DNA from: an uncultured Alphaproteobacteria bacterium
GTDB taxonomy: Bacteria; Pseudomonadota; Alphaproteobacteria; CAAHEQ01; UBA3637
NCBI GenBank assembly: GCA_934203105.1
Contig: CAKPYQ010000017.1
Location: 1 to 21,180 of the forward strand
DNA: 21,180 bases
Direction of reading: 5' to 3'
Shown here in pieces: positions 1 to 7,672 of the stretch. Every line of letters begins with the position of its first letter. The first letter of the stretch is position 1. The notes under the pieces were generated by a model. The model was not told where the DNA came from, searched no databases, and saw only the letters and a program-made list of their open reading frames with translations. A program made the translations under genes and the position numbers.

Positions 1-795
1 GGAACGGCTCCGGAATGCAACAGCACAATTGCTTGCGCCAGCCCGAAAGTTTGCTCGACGGATTACCACTGCGAATGCCCAAGCATCGGCACTCCCGGCG
101 TTTGCCAAACCACGCAAACGCAAAATGGGTGCCCGGCGATTGTAAACGTTACCGGCAAATGCGGCACAAATGGGATTTGTACGAATGGTGCTTGCAGCGA
201 ATGTACAGACCCGAAAGTAGCCAATACTGACGGGACAGCTTGCGAATGTCCGGCAAAAGGCGCCAATTGCAAAACGCAAAATGACTTGACTTGTGAGTGC
301 GACCTTTGCGAAGACGGGTTTGAAAAGAACGCCGCCGGCGAATGCGTGGAAGTCAATCCGTGTGGTGAAGGTCAAGTCAGCGTGACAAATTACGATAGCG
401 CAGGAAATGATATCGGTAAAGTGTGCTGCGAAACAAAAGCGGATTATGAAAATAACTATAGTGGAAATAACTATGAATCAAAAAGTAATTACAAAGTAGT
501 CGGAGCAATAAATGCCTCATGCTGTGCTGGATATAGCGATGAGAAAGAATGGTATGTAAGCGGCGGTGAAAGACACTACGTGCAGATGTCAACTTTTAAC
601 TATAAAATTCGCGTGAACGGGAATATAGCTTATTGTGCGCTTTCGGGCATAAATGGCACGATAAACGCTCGTCTCGAATATGAAAGCGATAGTAAATTCT
701 GCAACTATGATACAGATACTGGAGACGTCAATATCTGCTTTTGTGCCCCTTCAGGTGATCCGGCCTCTTCGTCTGAGAAATATCCTTGCAGCTAA
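1..795 (+). CDS. Cysteine-rich EGF-like protein, 5'-truncated
   Basis: The reading frame is open from base 1 to a TAA at 793-795, so 264 codons of a longer gene are present and the start lies outside the window. I count 28 cysteines. They are closely spaced in the first 120 residues, in patterns such as CGTNGICTNGACSEC and CECDLCEDGF, which resemble EGF-like or other disulfide-knotted repeats. Later come two CC pairs and a looser Tyr/Asn-rich section. A protein this rich in cysteine is expected to act outside the cytoplasm with its disulfides formed. It lies just upstream of a type IVb pilus operon but is separated from it by a terminator. A surface adhesin or a large pilin-like subunit is possible, but the N-terminus that would show a signal or prepilin peptide is missing. 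Function not recognised. Confidence 0.8.
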   Translation, partial: GTAPECNSTIACASPKVCSTDYHCECPSIGTPGVCQTTQTQNGCPAIVNVTGKCGTNGICTNGACSECTDPKVANTDGTACECPAKGANCKTQNDLTCECDLCEDGFEKNAAGECVEVNPCGEGQVSVTNYDSAGNDIGKVCCETKADYENNYSGNNYESKSNYKVVGAINASCCAGYSDEKEWYVSGGERHYVQMSTFNYKIRVNGNIAYCALSGINGTINARLEYESDSKFCNYDTDTGDVNICFCAPSGDPASSSEKYPCS

Positions 796-819
796 ATTTG
801 ATAAATTTAATAGATTTAA

Positions 820-849
820 AAGGTTGAGCCAAAAACTCAACCTTTTTTT
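820..849 (+). terminator. Intrinsic terminator after the cysteine-rich gene
   Basis: A 9-bp perfect stem (AAGGTTGAG at 820-828 with CTCAACCTT at 836-844) closes a 7-nt loop and runs into seven T residues (843-849). It lies 25 bases after the stop codon and separates this gene from the pilus operon. Confidence 0.9.
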
Positions 850-966
850 GAATGTTTAAGCATTAAAGTTATTAAAAAAACGATCGAAATAGTTAACAAA
901 TATTTAAAAATGAATCTTTTGGATTCAAATACTTGACTATAAACGACTCGAAACGCTGAATTTTTA

Positions 967-1018
967 AAAAATTTTGCGTTTTTTTCAATTTTGCCATTGA
1001 CGGAGTCGCAAAATTTTT
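967..1018. repeat. 12-bp inverted repeat around the pilus promoter
   Basis: AAAAATTTTGCG (967-978) is repeated exactly in inverted form as CGCAAAATTTTT (1007-1018). The arms flank the proposed -35 element at 997-1002, and the right arm fills the spacer up to the -10. This layout suits an operator bound by a dimeric regulator. It is AT-rich, so chance is not excluded. Confidence 0.4.
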
Positions 1019-1025
1019 ATATAAA
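997..1025 (+). promoter_or_regulatory. Probable sigma-70 promoter of the pilus operon
   Basis: TTGACG (997-1002) and TATAAA (1020-1025) are separated by 17 bases, close to the -35/-10 consensus. Transcription would start near 1032, about 28 bases before the ATG at 1060. This supports starting the next gene at 1060, because an upstream in-frame ATG at 991 would precede the promoter. Confidence 0.6.
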
Positions 1026-1059
1026 TATTTATAGTGCTTTTCTAAATAGGGTTAAAAAA

Positions 1060-2304
1060 ATGAATAATTCTAAATCTTTATTGATGTTTTCAACAATTTT
1101 ATCCTTTGCTTTGGTGGCGGGATTTTCCAGTAATTTGCAAGCGAAAACCGTTTGGTTGGAACAAGATGACTTTAAACAAGTGGCAGAAGGTGACGGCGAT
1201 TACCAACCCACAAACTTTACTTTGACGGAAGAAGAAGTTTCTTTACAAACAGCGGCGATGAAAACGGCCGCAGCTAATCCGCAAAAAGAAACTGTTGATG
1301 ATAAAAAAATGCCGACATTGACTTCGGAAGGAAGTTTTTTGTTGCCGACATATGTTTTGCCCGAAGCACAAAATGATGCGCCAAAAACAGTTGCTTTTGT
1401 CGATGATCAAAACCCGTGGCGCAAAAATAATCAAGCAACCGCTCCGGTTGGCTCTCCGTCCGCTCAAAACGGTGTTGCTTTAAAAGGTGTCGAAACACCT
1501 GCTTTGCCGACAACCACCGCAAATGATAAAGCTTTATTGGAAAGCATCGAAAAACAATATCAAGATACAACGGCTTTGTTGGAAAGCACGGCAAAGCGTT
1601 TGGCTGCTTTGGAAAATGGAATTGAAAACTTGTCCAAAAATACAATCAGCGCGCCGGTGGTTGCCGCAAGTGCGCCGGCAACGGCTGTTCCTGCTGACGA
1701 AAACACCGCCGCCGGTGGCGAAAATAAAATTTGCGTGACAAAGGAAGTCCAAAGAGCGCCTTTGTTATTGCCTTTGGCGCCGATAAAAACAACCCCCAGC
1801 ACAAAAGCACAAGATACGGCAACAGAAGAAGAGACACAAACTGCATCTAACGCGCCGGCCAAGAAAGAATATGTTGATTATTTGTTGGAAGTAATCAGCC
1901 GCAATGCGTCGCGTACGAATCGTTATTCCGCGTCAGATGAAGTTATTTTGCGCTCTATCCCGAAGGAAATGAAGATCAGTTTCTTGCCGGACAGTGCTGA
2001 TTTGTCATCGCAAGCATTTAAGTGGATAAAAGCATTTTCTTATAATCCGCAAAGAACGGTTGGAACCGCAGTTGAAGTTCGTTTAAGCCCGAATGATTTA
2101 GAACTGCAATCCCGTCGGTTTGCTTTGATAAAAGGCGCTTTGTTGGCAAATGGATTGGCTCCGCGTCAAATCCGCTTTGTCTTTACGGACAGAGATAACG
2201 ACACGGTGATTTTGCGCAATATCCGGTTGCCGGAAGAGCAAGAATTTTTGTATCAAACAGGAAAAAACGGTAAAATCTCGCAACAAATCATTCAAAAATG
2301 GTAA
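1060..2304 (+). CDS. Exported protein with OmpA-like C-terminal domain, pilus-operon first gene
   Basis: This 414-residue protein begins MNNSKSLLMFSTILSFALVA and has a typical Sec signal peptide with likely cleavage after NLQA (about residue 28). A low-complexity Pro/Ala/Thr-rich middle carries a short coiled coil (about 156-195). Residues about 300-390 show the beta-alpha-beta pattern of OmpA-like domains, with a FLPDSADLSSQAF stretch and an LQSRRFALIKGALLANGLAP helix that resembles the LSxxRAxxV helix. The usual peptidoglycan-binding residues are not clearly all present. The start at 1060 is chosen for its signal peptide and the promoter just upstream; the earlier ATG at 991 would add 23 residues before the signal. 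As the first gene of a type IVb pilus operon it may help anchor the machine in the envelope. The domain call is by eye; the role is inferred. Confidence 0.75.
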   Translation: MNNSKSLLMFSTILSFALVAGFSSNLQAKTVWLEQDDFKQVAEGDGDYQPTNFTLTEEEVSLQTAAMKTAAANPQKETVDDKKMPTLTSEGSFLLPTYVLPEAQNDAPKTVAFVDDQNPWRKNNQATAPVGSPSAQNGVALKGVETPALPTTTANDKALLESIEKQYQDTTALLESTAKRLAALENGIENLSKNTISAPVVAASAPATAVPADENTAAGGENKICVTKEVQRAPLLLPLAPIKTTPSTKAQDTATEEETQTASNAPAKKEYVDYLLEVISRNASRTNRYSASDEVILRSIPKEMKISFLPDSADLSSQAFKWIKAFSYNPQRTVGTAVEVRLSPNDLELQSRRFALIKGALLANGLAPRQIRFVFTDRDNDTVILRNIRLPEEQEFLYQTGKNGKISQQIIQKW

Positions 2305-2390
2305 ATTTATACCATTTATTAACATTTGTGGCTTATAAGTGAAGAGAGGATACCTGTATATACGCGCACCAAATGTGCCATTTTAAAGTT

Positions 2391-2394
2391 GGAG
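2391..2394 (+). promoter_or_regulatory. Ribosome binding site deciding the TcpQ-protein start
   Basis: GGAG lies 9 bases before the ATG at 2404. No such site precedes the in-frame ATG at 2326, so 2404, which also gives a proper lipoprotein signal, is the better start. Confidence 0.65.
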
Positions 2395-2403
2395 ATGACG
2401 TTT

Positions 2404-3588
2404 ATGAAACAAATTTTAAATACAAAAAAGATTTTAAAAGCAACTATTGCTTTGAGTGTAATCGTGTTGTGCGGTTGCACTTCCGCATCTGACGATGAAT
2501 GGGGTGCGGCGGATAATTACAATTATGACAACAACGGTGGCGCTGCTCAAACGGATACATTCCAATTTGATCCGTATCCAGAGCAAAACGAAGCTTATCA
2601 AGGTGAAGCTCCGTTTGCCGAAGAATTGCCAAATTACAGCAATGATGAAGCTTACTATGCTGAACAACCGGCTCCGGTTGTAAATCCGGCAAACCAAGCG
2701 CAAGATGAACCGTGCGTTCTTGGTCAATCTTCAACAAAATCACGTCAAAGCTTGGCAGCTTCATCGCCGGCAACTCCGCGCGTTGTTCCGGTAAAACCGG
2801 CTGGCAAAAGCGTTTCATGCAAGACTGTTCAAACAAAGACGGCTCAAAGCAGCACGCAATCAAGCACAAAAACAAACCAAGTGACGGTAAAACAAAAACC
2901 GGCTGCGCCGGCTGTAAAAGTCGAACAACCAAAACCGGCTCCTGCGCCTGTACCGGAAGTAAAACCGGAACCGCCGATTGTCGAAACAACGGTTGAAAAT
3001 ACGACCACGATTGATTCGAACAATGCAAACGCCAACAACGGTAACGATTTTGCGATTATCGACAGCGTCATTGAAGAAAACGTTGTTTCCGATGTTCAAG
3101 AAAATAATTCACTTTCGCAAGGTCAAAACACGAGTTCCGACTTGTCGTTTGATGAACAACAAATGTCCGCAGATGCACAAGCTGAACGCTTGGCCTATGA
3201 AGAGCAAGAAAGAATGCGTTTAGAACAAGAGATGGCGGATTTGGAAGCGCAAAGACAAGCTTTGGAAGAAGAAAAGTTGCGTATCAGCCAAATTCAACGC
3301 ACAAACACAGAATCGTGTGAAGATGTGAAGGATTGGGTCGCCGCCGAAGGAACAACATTGCGTTCGTTGTTAATGGATTGGGGTGATCGTGTCGGTTGGC
3401 GCGTTGTGTGGAATATGGATCGCGACTATACATTGGAAGCCGGCGCAGTATTCCGCGGACGCTTTGTCGATGTAGCAGCGGCATTGTTAAGATCATTTGC
3501 GCGTGCAACACCGGCGCCGAAGGGTGTATTCTATAAAGGAAATAAAGTTTTGGTCATTAGTACTCGGGAGGACGAAAATGCAGATTAA
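2404..3588 (+). CDS. TcpQ-domain lipoprotein, type IVb pilus (PilL/TcpQ type)
   Basis: The 394-residue product has a lipoprotein signal peptide ending in a lipobox (LCGC, lipidated Cys25). A long low-complexity part rich in Asn, Gln, Pro and Lys follows, then a coiled coil of about 50 residues rich in Glu, Gln and Arg (about 255-300). The C-terminal 80 residues (about 310-390; LRSLLMDWGDRVGWRVVWN, later FRGRFVDVAAALL) match the TcpQ/PilL C-terminal domain, a small fold related to secretin N0 domains. In the toxin-coregulated pilus, TcpQ is needed for localisation and stability of the secretin, and the next gene here is that secretin. Its last 11 bases overlap the secretin start, which points to coupled translation. 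The domain is seen by pattern; the role follows from the family. Confidence 0.8.
   Translation: MKQILNTKKILKATIALSVIVLCGCTSASDDEWGAADNYNYDNNGGAAQTDTFQFDPYPEQNEAYQGEAPFAEELPNYSNDEAYYAEQPAPVVNPANQAQDEPCVLGQSSTKSRQSLAASSPATPRVVPVKPAGKSVSCKTVQTKTAQSSTQSSTKTNQVTVKQKPAAPAVKVEQPKPAPAPVPEVKPEPPIVETTVENTTTIDSNNANANNGNDFAIIDSVIEENVVSDVQENNSLSQGQNTSSDLSFDEQQMSADAQAERLAYEEQERMRLEQEMADLEAQRQALEEEKLRISQIQRTNTESCEDVKDWVAAEGTTLRSLLMDWGDRVGWRVVWNMDRDYTLEAGAVFRGRFVDVAAALLRSFARATPAPKGVFYKGNKVLVISTREDENAD
3566..3571 (+). promoter_or_regulatory. Strong ribosome binding site of the secretin gene
   Basis: GGGAGG lies 6 bases before the ATG at 3578, inside the end of the preceding gene. It fixes the secretin start at the lipoprotein signal peptide rather than at an ATG at 3497. 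Confidence 0.8.
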
Positions 3589-5254
3589 AAAAACGCTCAA
3601 TCTGCTGAGCATTGTAGCTTTGGCTGCCTTGACAATAGGGCTTGCGGCTTGCGATAACCACGTCAAAGAAGTGGAAGACAACGTCCAAACGGTTTTGGAC
3701 GAAGCCGAAGTTTATGTCGAGCAAGCCAAGATTCCTTATAAACCGGAACCGATTGATACGGTGACGATGAAAGAGGACATTTGGTTGGGACAAGACAGCT
3801 TTAAAATTGCCGGCGGTGAACCGTTCCCATTGGCGTTGGAAGCGCCGGACGCTTTAACAGTGTCGTTCAGTGAACCGATTAAATTGGTTGATTTGGTTGC
3901 TGATTTGCGCGAAATGACCGGTTTGAAGTTTTCTTTGGACGAATTGCGGGCCAATAACGAATTGCCTGATGAGGCTTTTCAATTAAATTATACGGGCTCT
4001 TTAAGCGGTTTGTTGGATTATATTTCTCACAAATATTCGATTTGGTGGAAAAACAGAAAAGGTCAAGTTTCTTTCTATAAAATGGAAACGCGTGTTTTTT
4101 CAATTTACGCTTTGCCGGTTGACAGCACAATGTCGGCTTCTTTAAGCGGTACTCCGACTTCCAGCGATTCCAGCAGCAGTCAAACAACATTGTCGATGTC
4201 GACGAACGTTGCATTGGACTTTTGGAATAAAGTTGAAGAAGGTATTACGCAAGTCAAAGGGGATCAAGGTGTAATGAGTGTTGATCGTACTTCGGGATCG
4301 ATCACGGTGACGGCACCGCCTTTTGTGATGCAAAAAATTGCGCGTTATGTACAAACTTTGAATGAAAAGATGTCGCGTCAAGTCGCGATTTCGGTCAAGG
4401 TATTGCAAGTTGCTTTGGAAAATCAAGACCAATATGGTTTGAACTTGCAAGCGATCTTCCAAAACAAAACTCTTTCGGTTGCGACGGCTCCTGTCTTTAC
4501 GCCGACCGAGGCTGTCGGTACTTTGACGATGACTTTGATTGATGCGACTTCAAAGTGGAACAATTCGGAAAGTATTATTCAAGCGATTTCAACACAAGGA
4601 AAAACATCGTTGGTGACCAGCACTTCGGTAACGACTTTGAATAACAAAGTAGCACCGGTTCAAGTGACGACACAAGAAAACTATGTTGAAAAGACGACAA
4701 TTCAAAAAGATAACTATGATTCGGGTAACGGTTCGACTTCTGTTGAAATGGATACCAGCACGTTAAATTATGGTTTCACGATGGAAATATTGCCGCGTAT
4801 TTTGGATAACGGTCGATTGATTATGTTGTTTTCAATGACGTTGACAGATTTGATTTCGTTGACAACGTTCTCATCTGCCGGTACGGATCCGACGACGCAA
4901 AACACATGTACAACCGACTCTGATTGCGCCAGCGGTACATGTAATACAACGACGCATACTTGTTCGTCGACAAGCACCAGCGGGGACACCGAAACAACGG
5001 TTGTTCAATTGCCGAAAATGCAAACTCGCGGCTTTGTCCAAGAAATTGCAATGCGTTCGGGTTCGACTTTGGTCTTGACCGGTTTTGAAACAGTTCAAAA
5101 CAAAACTGACACTTCGGGTGTTGGCAGACCGCGGATTTCGATCTTGGGCGGAAAGGCATACTCGACACAAGTACGCAATGTGTTAGTGATTTTGTTGACA
5201 CCGGAAATTTTGATTTCCCCGTTGTCACCGGAAACACGTATGGAAAGCTTTTAA
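3578..5254 (+). CDS. pilN: PilN-family type IVb pilus secretin lipoprotein
   Basis: This 558-residue protein forms the outer-membrane channel through which the pilus leaves the cell. It begins MQIKKTLNLLSIVALAALTI and ends its signal peptide in a lipobox (LAAC, lipidated Cys25). Residues about 85-175 form a secretin N0/STN-like domain (SFSEPIKLVDLVADLREMTG), followed by a Ser/Thr-rich linker (about 180-207), an N1-type ring domain (VDRTSGSITVTAPPFVMQKI) and the secretin core from about 285. Near the C-terminus VVQLPKMQTRGFVQEIAMRS and STLVLTGFE are typical of the PilN/BfpB secretin family. An unusual four-cysteine insert lies at residues 444-462. Translation is probably coupled to the TcpQ-type lipoprotein gene, which it overlaps by 11 bases. 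I am confident of the family. Confidence 0.93.
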   Translation: MQIKKTLNLLSIVALAALTIGLAACDNHVKEVEDNVQTVLDEAEVYVEQAKIPYKPEPIDTVTMKEDIWLGQDSFKIAGGEPFPLALEAPDALTVSFSEPIKLVDLVADLREMTGLKFSLDELRANNELPDEAFQLNYTGSLSGLLDYISHKYSIWWKNRKGQVSFYKMETRVFSIYALPVDSTMSASLSGTPTSSDSSSSQTTLSMSTNVALDFWNKVEEGITQVKGDQGVMSVDRTSGSITVTAPPFVMQKIARYVQTLNEKMSRQVAISVKVLQVALENQDQYGLNLQAIFQNKTLSVATAPVFTPTEAVGTLTMTLIDATSKWNNSESIIQAISTQGKTSLVTSTSVTTLNNKVAPVQVTTQENYVEKTTIQKDNYDSGNGSTSVEMDTSTLNYGFTMEILPRILDNGRLIMLFSMTLTDLISLTTFSSAGTDPTTQNTCTTDSDCASGTCNTTTHTCSSTSTSGDTETTVVQLPKMQTRGFVQEIAMRSGSTLVLTGFETVQNKTDTSGVGRPRISILGGKAYSTQVRNVLVILLTPEILISPLSPETRMESF

Positions 5255-5274
5255 TTTAAGGGAAGAAATGTCAA

Positions 5275-6714
5275 ATGGCAGACGAAAAAAAATTAAATAA
5301 AGGGCAAGACTTCAACTTTACGGCGCCTGTTGCCGGTGAAGGTGGGGCGACTGCTGCGTCTGCCGATATGACAAACAATGCAAATGCAACAGGACAAGAA
5401 CAACCGCTTGCTTTTGAACAAAAAAACCTGATTAAAGTCGGCAAAGTGGATTATGCTGTCGGTTTGTTTTGGCAACCTTTGCAAGACGTTGATGATCCTA
5501 TTCCGGAAATTCGGGAAACGATGGAAGCCGATGTCGGCACGAACTTATACACGATTCATTACGGCAGAGCGCCTCAATATGGTATCGGTCGCACGGACAA
5601 AGGACATAAAGAAGGTCAACCGGCCGGTGCAATTGCTGTATTAGATTCGCTGTCGGACAAATCTTCTTTTGTCGCGGTGTTTAAGGTTGATGAAGGTTGG
5701 TGGTTCTTGGTTGCCCGCAACGACTTGATCTTGCCGGAAGAAGATATTTTGTATCGAACGGAACAAGAAGCCAAAGACGCTTTTTATTCGATGATGGCCG
5801 TTCCGGATTGGGGATACAAAATTGCTCCGTCGTCTTGGAATATTGATGATACGGAAGAAATGCAGGCCGAAGATTTATTGAAAAACGGTTTGCAGGTTCG
5901 CTTGTACAGTTTAAGCGCTATTCGTGGTACAAAAGTTTTATTGATGATTGCCTTATTGATTTTGGCGATTGTCGGTTTGGCAGTTTATTCCGTGCTGTTC
6001 TTTATCGATCGTGAAAAAGCGGAGCCGACGATTATTGAACCGGTCATTCCTCAGGCCAGCATTCAAACGGTAGAACCGCAGCGCGAAGAAGAAAAACCGT
6101 GGGAAAAATTGGTCAGTGTGCCGGAGTTTTTGAACCGTTGTTGGAGCGATTCTTATCAATTAAAAACGATGCAAATTCCGGGGTGGAGGCTTAATCAAAT
6201 CACTTGCACGCCGTCGGGCATTACAACCGGTTGGACGAACAGCGGTAACTCGCGCGTTGCTTGGTTGGAAACGGCCGTACGCGATCAATATCGGATAAAG
6301 GGCGAAGTTCAAATCAATGAAACAGGAACGGCCGCAACAATTAAAATAACTTTTGATGGTTTGCCTGTTGTGGCATCATCACCGACCTTATCTGTTCAAA
6401 AATTGCGTCGAGAATTGACGGATATTTCGCAAGCGCTTTCGATGCCGATTACAATGAACGTCGGTCAAATTGTGGTTGAAGCGCCAAAACCGCCGCAAGG
6501 TGCTGCCGGCCAACAAGCACAGCAACAACCGGCAAAGATTTATAAATATTTGTCATTTGCATTTTCATCGTCGATGGATCCGCCGGCATGGGAAAGTTTC
6601 TTTAAACCGTTTGCTGCGTTGGAAGTGACAAAAATTGAATATAATCCGGGGTCGGATTCGGCTTTGACAAGCAATTGGAAGTACGAAGGACGTATTTATG
6701 AAGTTAACAAGTAA
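5275..6714 (+). CDS. pilO: PilO-like pilin accessory protein, inner membrane
   Basis: The 479-residue protein has a cytoplasmic N-terminal region of about 218 residues with the family motif KVDYAVGLFWQPLQD (about residues 57-71), one membrane segment (about 221-245, VLLMIALLILAIVGLAVYS), and a periplasmic C-terminal half starting with the family pattern PWEKL..VPEFLNRCW and PGWRLNQITC. This is the organisation of the R64 PilO family, which links the cytoplasmic motor to the periplasmic and outer-membrane parts of a type IVb pilus. It is about 50 residues longer than the plasmid protein as I remember it. An AGGGAAG element precedes the ATG at 5275; an out-of-frame ATG at 5268 is ignored. The gene lies 20 bases after the secretin gene and 16 before the next, so it is plainly part of the operon. 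Confidence 0.88.
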   Translation: MADEKKLNKGQDFNFTAPVAGEGGATAASADMTNNANATGQEQPLAFEQKNLIKVGKVDYAVGLFWQPLQDVDDPIPEIRETMEADVGTNLYTIHYGRAPQYGIGRTDKGHKEGQPAGAIAVLDSLSDKSSFVAVFKVDEGWWFLVARNDLILPEEDILYRTEQEAKDAFYSMMAVPDWGYKIAPSSWNIDDTEEMQAEDLLKNGLQVRLYSLSAIRGTKVLLMIALLILAIVGLAVYSVLFFIDREKAEPTIIEPVIPQASIQTVEPQREEEKPWEKLVSVPEFLNRCWSDSYQLKTMQIPGWRLNQITCTPSGITTGWTNSGNSRVAWLETAVRDQYRIKGEVQINETGTAATIKITFDGLPVVASSPTLSVQKLRRELTDISQALSMPITMNVGQIVVEAPKPPQGAAGQQAQQQPAKIYKYLSFAFSSSMDPPAWESFFKPFAALEVTKIEYNPGSDSALTSNWKYEGRIYEVNK

Positions 6715-6716
6715 TA

Positions 6717-6723
6717 AGAAGGA
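6717..6723 (+). promoter_or_regulatory. Ribosome binding site deciding the PilP start
   Basis: AGAAGGA lies 7 bases before the ATG at 6731. The longer in-frame start at 6698 would sit inside the preceding gene and would bury the signal peptide. Confidence 0.75.
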
Positions 6724-6730
6724 CATATCT

Positions 6731-7648
6731 ATGAAAAGCAAAAAATTAAATTTTTTAAGTTTTGGATTGGCTTTAAGCGTATGCTTTATGGCTTTGTCGG
6801 CAGCTGCGCAAGAAATTCCGGTCGTTGATAATGTCGCCGAACCAACTCCGGTTGATTTTCCGGGTCGTTCTTCTTTGGGCGAAATGAAAGAAGCGCCTTT
6901 GCCCAGTTTGTCGGACAGTGCGATTAAAGAACCCTCTCCGATGGAACGGGTTGTTTCGAAAAAAGAATTGCCCAGTGAGCAATTGCTTGGTCGTATTACT
7001 TCCGAAGTTTTCCATGAAATGGCGGATTTGGAACGTGGCAACGTCTTTTTGAAATTGCAAGCGCAACGTGAGCAATTGAAAAACGATTTGGAAGCGTTAA
7101 AGGCAAAATACCGTGAAGCGCGTTTAGCGGAAATCGAAAAACGTGAAAATGTTATTCGTACGCGTGTTAAATGGCAACAAGAGCAAGAGCGCATTCGCCA
7201 AGAGATTTTGGAAAAGAAATTGAAAACCGAATTGTTGGAAAAACAATTGGAAGAAGCCGAAATGGCCAAAGAAGATTTATTGCCGATCGACGGTGAAAAA
7301 ACACAAAATGATGTGTCGCAAGAGAGCACAGATGGCCCCGACGATAAAGCCAACACACAACAAGAGGCCAGCGAAGAAAAAGCCCCTAAAACACCGGCTT
7401 TTGGGATTCAAAAGATCGTTGATATTAAGGGGATGAAAGGTCGCTTGACCGCCAGAGTTGTTGATTTAGAGGGCAAGATGTTAAGTTTAAAAGTCGGTTC
7501 AGCATTGCCTTCCGGACATATTGTCAAGTCGATAACGAAAACTGATATTGTATTAGAAAAAGACGGTGTCAGCCAAATCTATAATATTGACGATTTAATG
7601 GCTGCGGTAGCCAAGGCAGCTGAGGAAAAGGCCGATAACGAAAAATAA
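6731..7648 (+). CDS. pilP: PilP-like periplasmic pilus assembly protein
   Basis: The 305-residue product starts with a signal peptide (MKSKKLNFLSFGLALSVCFM, likely cut near AAA-QE at residue 26). A long charged coiled coil occupies about residues 96-185. The C-terminal 65 residues (about 225-290; GMKGRLTARVVDLEGKMLSL, then VGSALPSGHIVKSI) form the small beta domain shared by PilP and the GspC-type proteins of type II secretion, which contacts the secretin. The coiled coil is longer than expected for plasmid PilP proteins and could span the periplasm towards the secretin. It lies between pilO and pilQ, the same order as on R64-like plasmids. The family call rests on the C-terminal domain and on gene order. 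Confidence 0.82.
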   Translation: MKSKKLNFLSFGLALSVCFMALSAAAQEIPVVDNVAEPTPVDFPGRSSLGEMKEAPLPSLSDSAIKEPSPMERVVSKKELPSEQLLGRITSEVFHEMADLERGNVFLKLQAQREQLKNDLEALKAKYREARLAEIEKRENVIRTRVKWQQEQERIRQEILEKKLKTELLEKQLEEAEMAKEDLLPIDGEKTQNDVSQESTDGPDDKANTQQEASEEKAPKTPAFGIQKIVDIKGMKGRLTARVVDLEGKMLSLKVGSALPSGHIVKSITKTDIVLEKDGVSQIYNIDDLMAAVAKAAEEKADNEK

Positions 7649-7672
7649 AACTGTTTTAGGAAGCAAGGCATT

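Noticed and set aside
15..230. Plus-strand ORF in a second frame at the left edge
   Set aside because: It overlaps the cysteine-rich frame, which is open from base 1 through to 795 and has a regular cysteine pattern.
911..927. Small palindrome TGAATC / GATTCA upstream of the pilus operon
   Set aside because: A 6-bp stem in AT-rich DNA with no positional link to a promoter element is not enough evidence.
991..1059. Upstream in-frame ATG extending the OmpA-like gene
   Set aside because: It would precede the promoter and bury the signal peptide behind 23 extra residues.
2444..3028. Minus-strand ORF (194 codons) opposite the TcpQ-type gene
   Set aside because: It reflects low-complexity Gln/Pro codons on the plus strand; the plus-strand gene has a signal peptide and a domain.
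6565..7356. Long minus-strand ORF (263 codons) over the pilO/pilP junction
   Set aside because: It is antisense to two well-supported pilus genes and its translation is Ser/Phe-rich without recognisable motifs.
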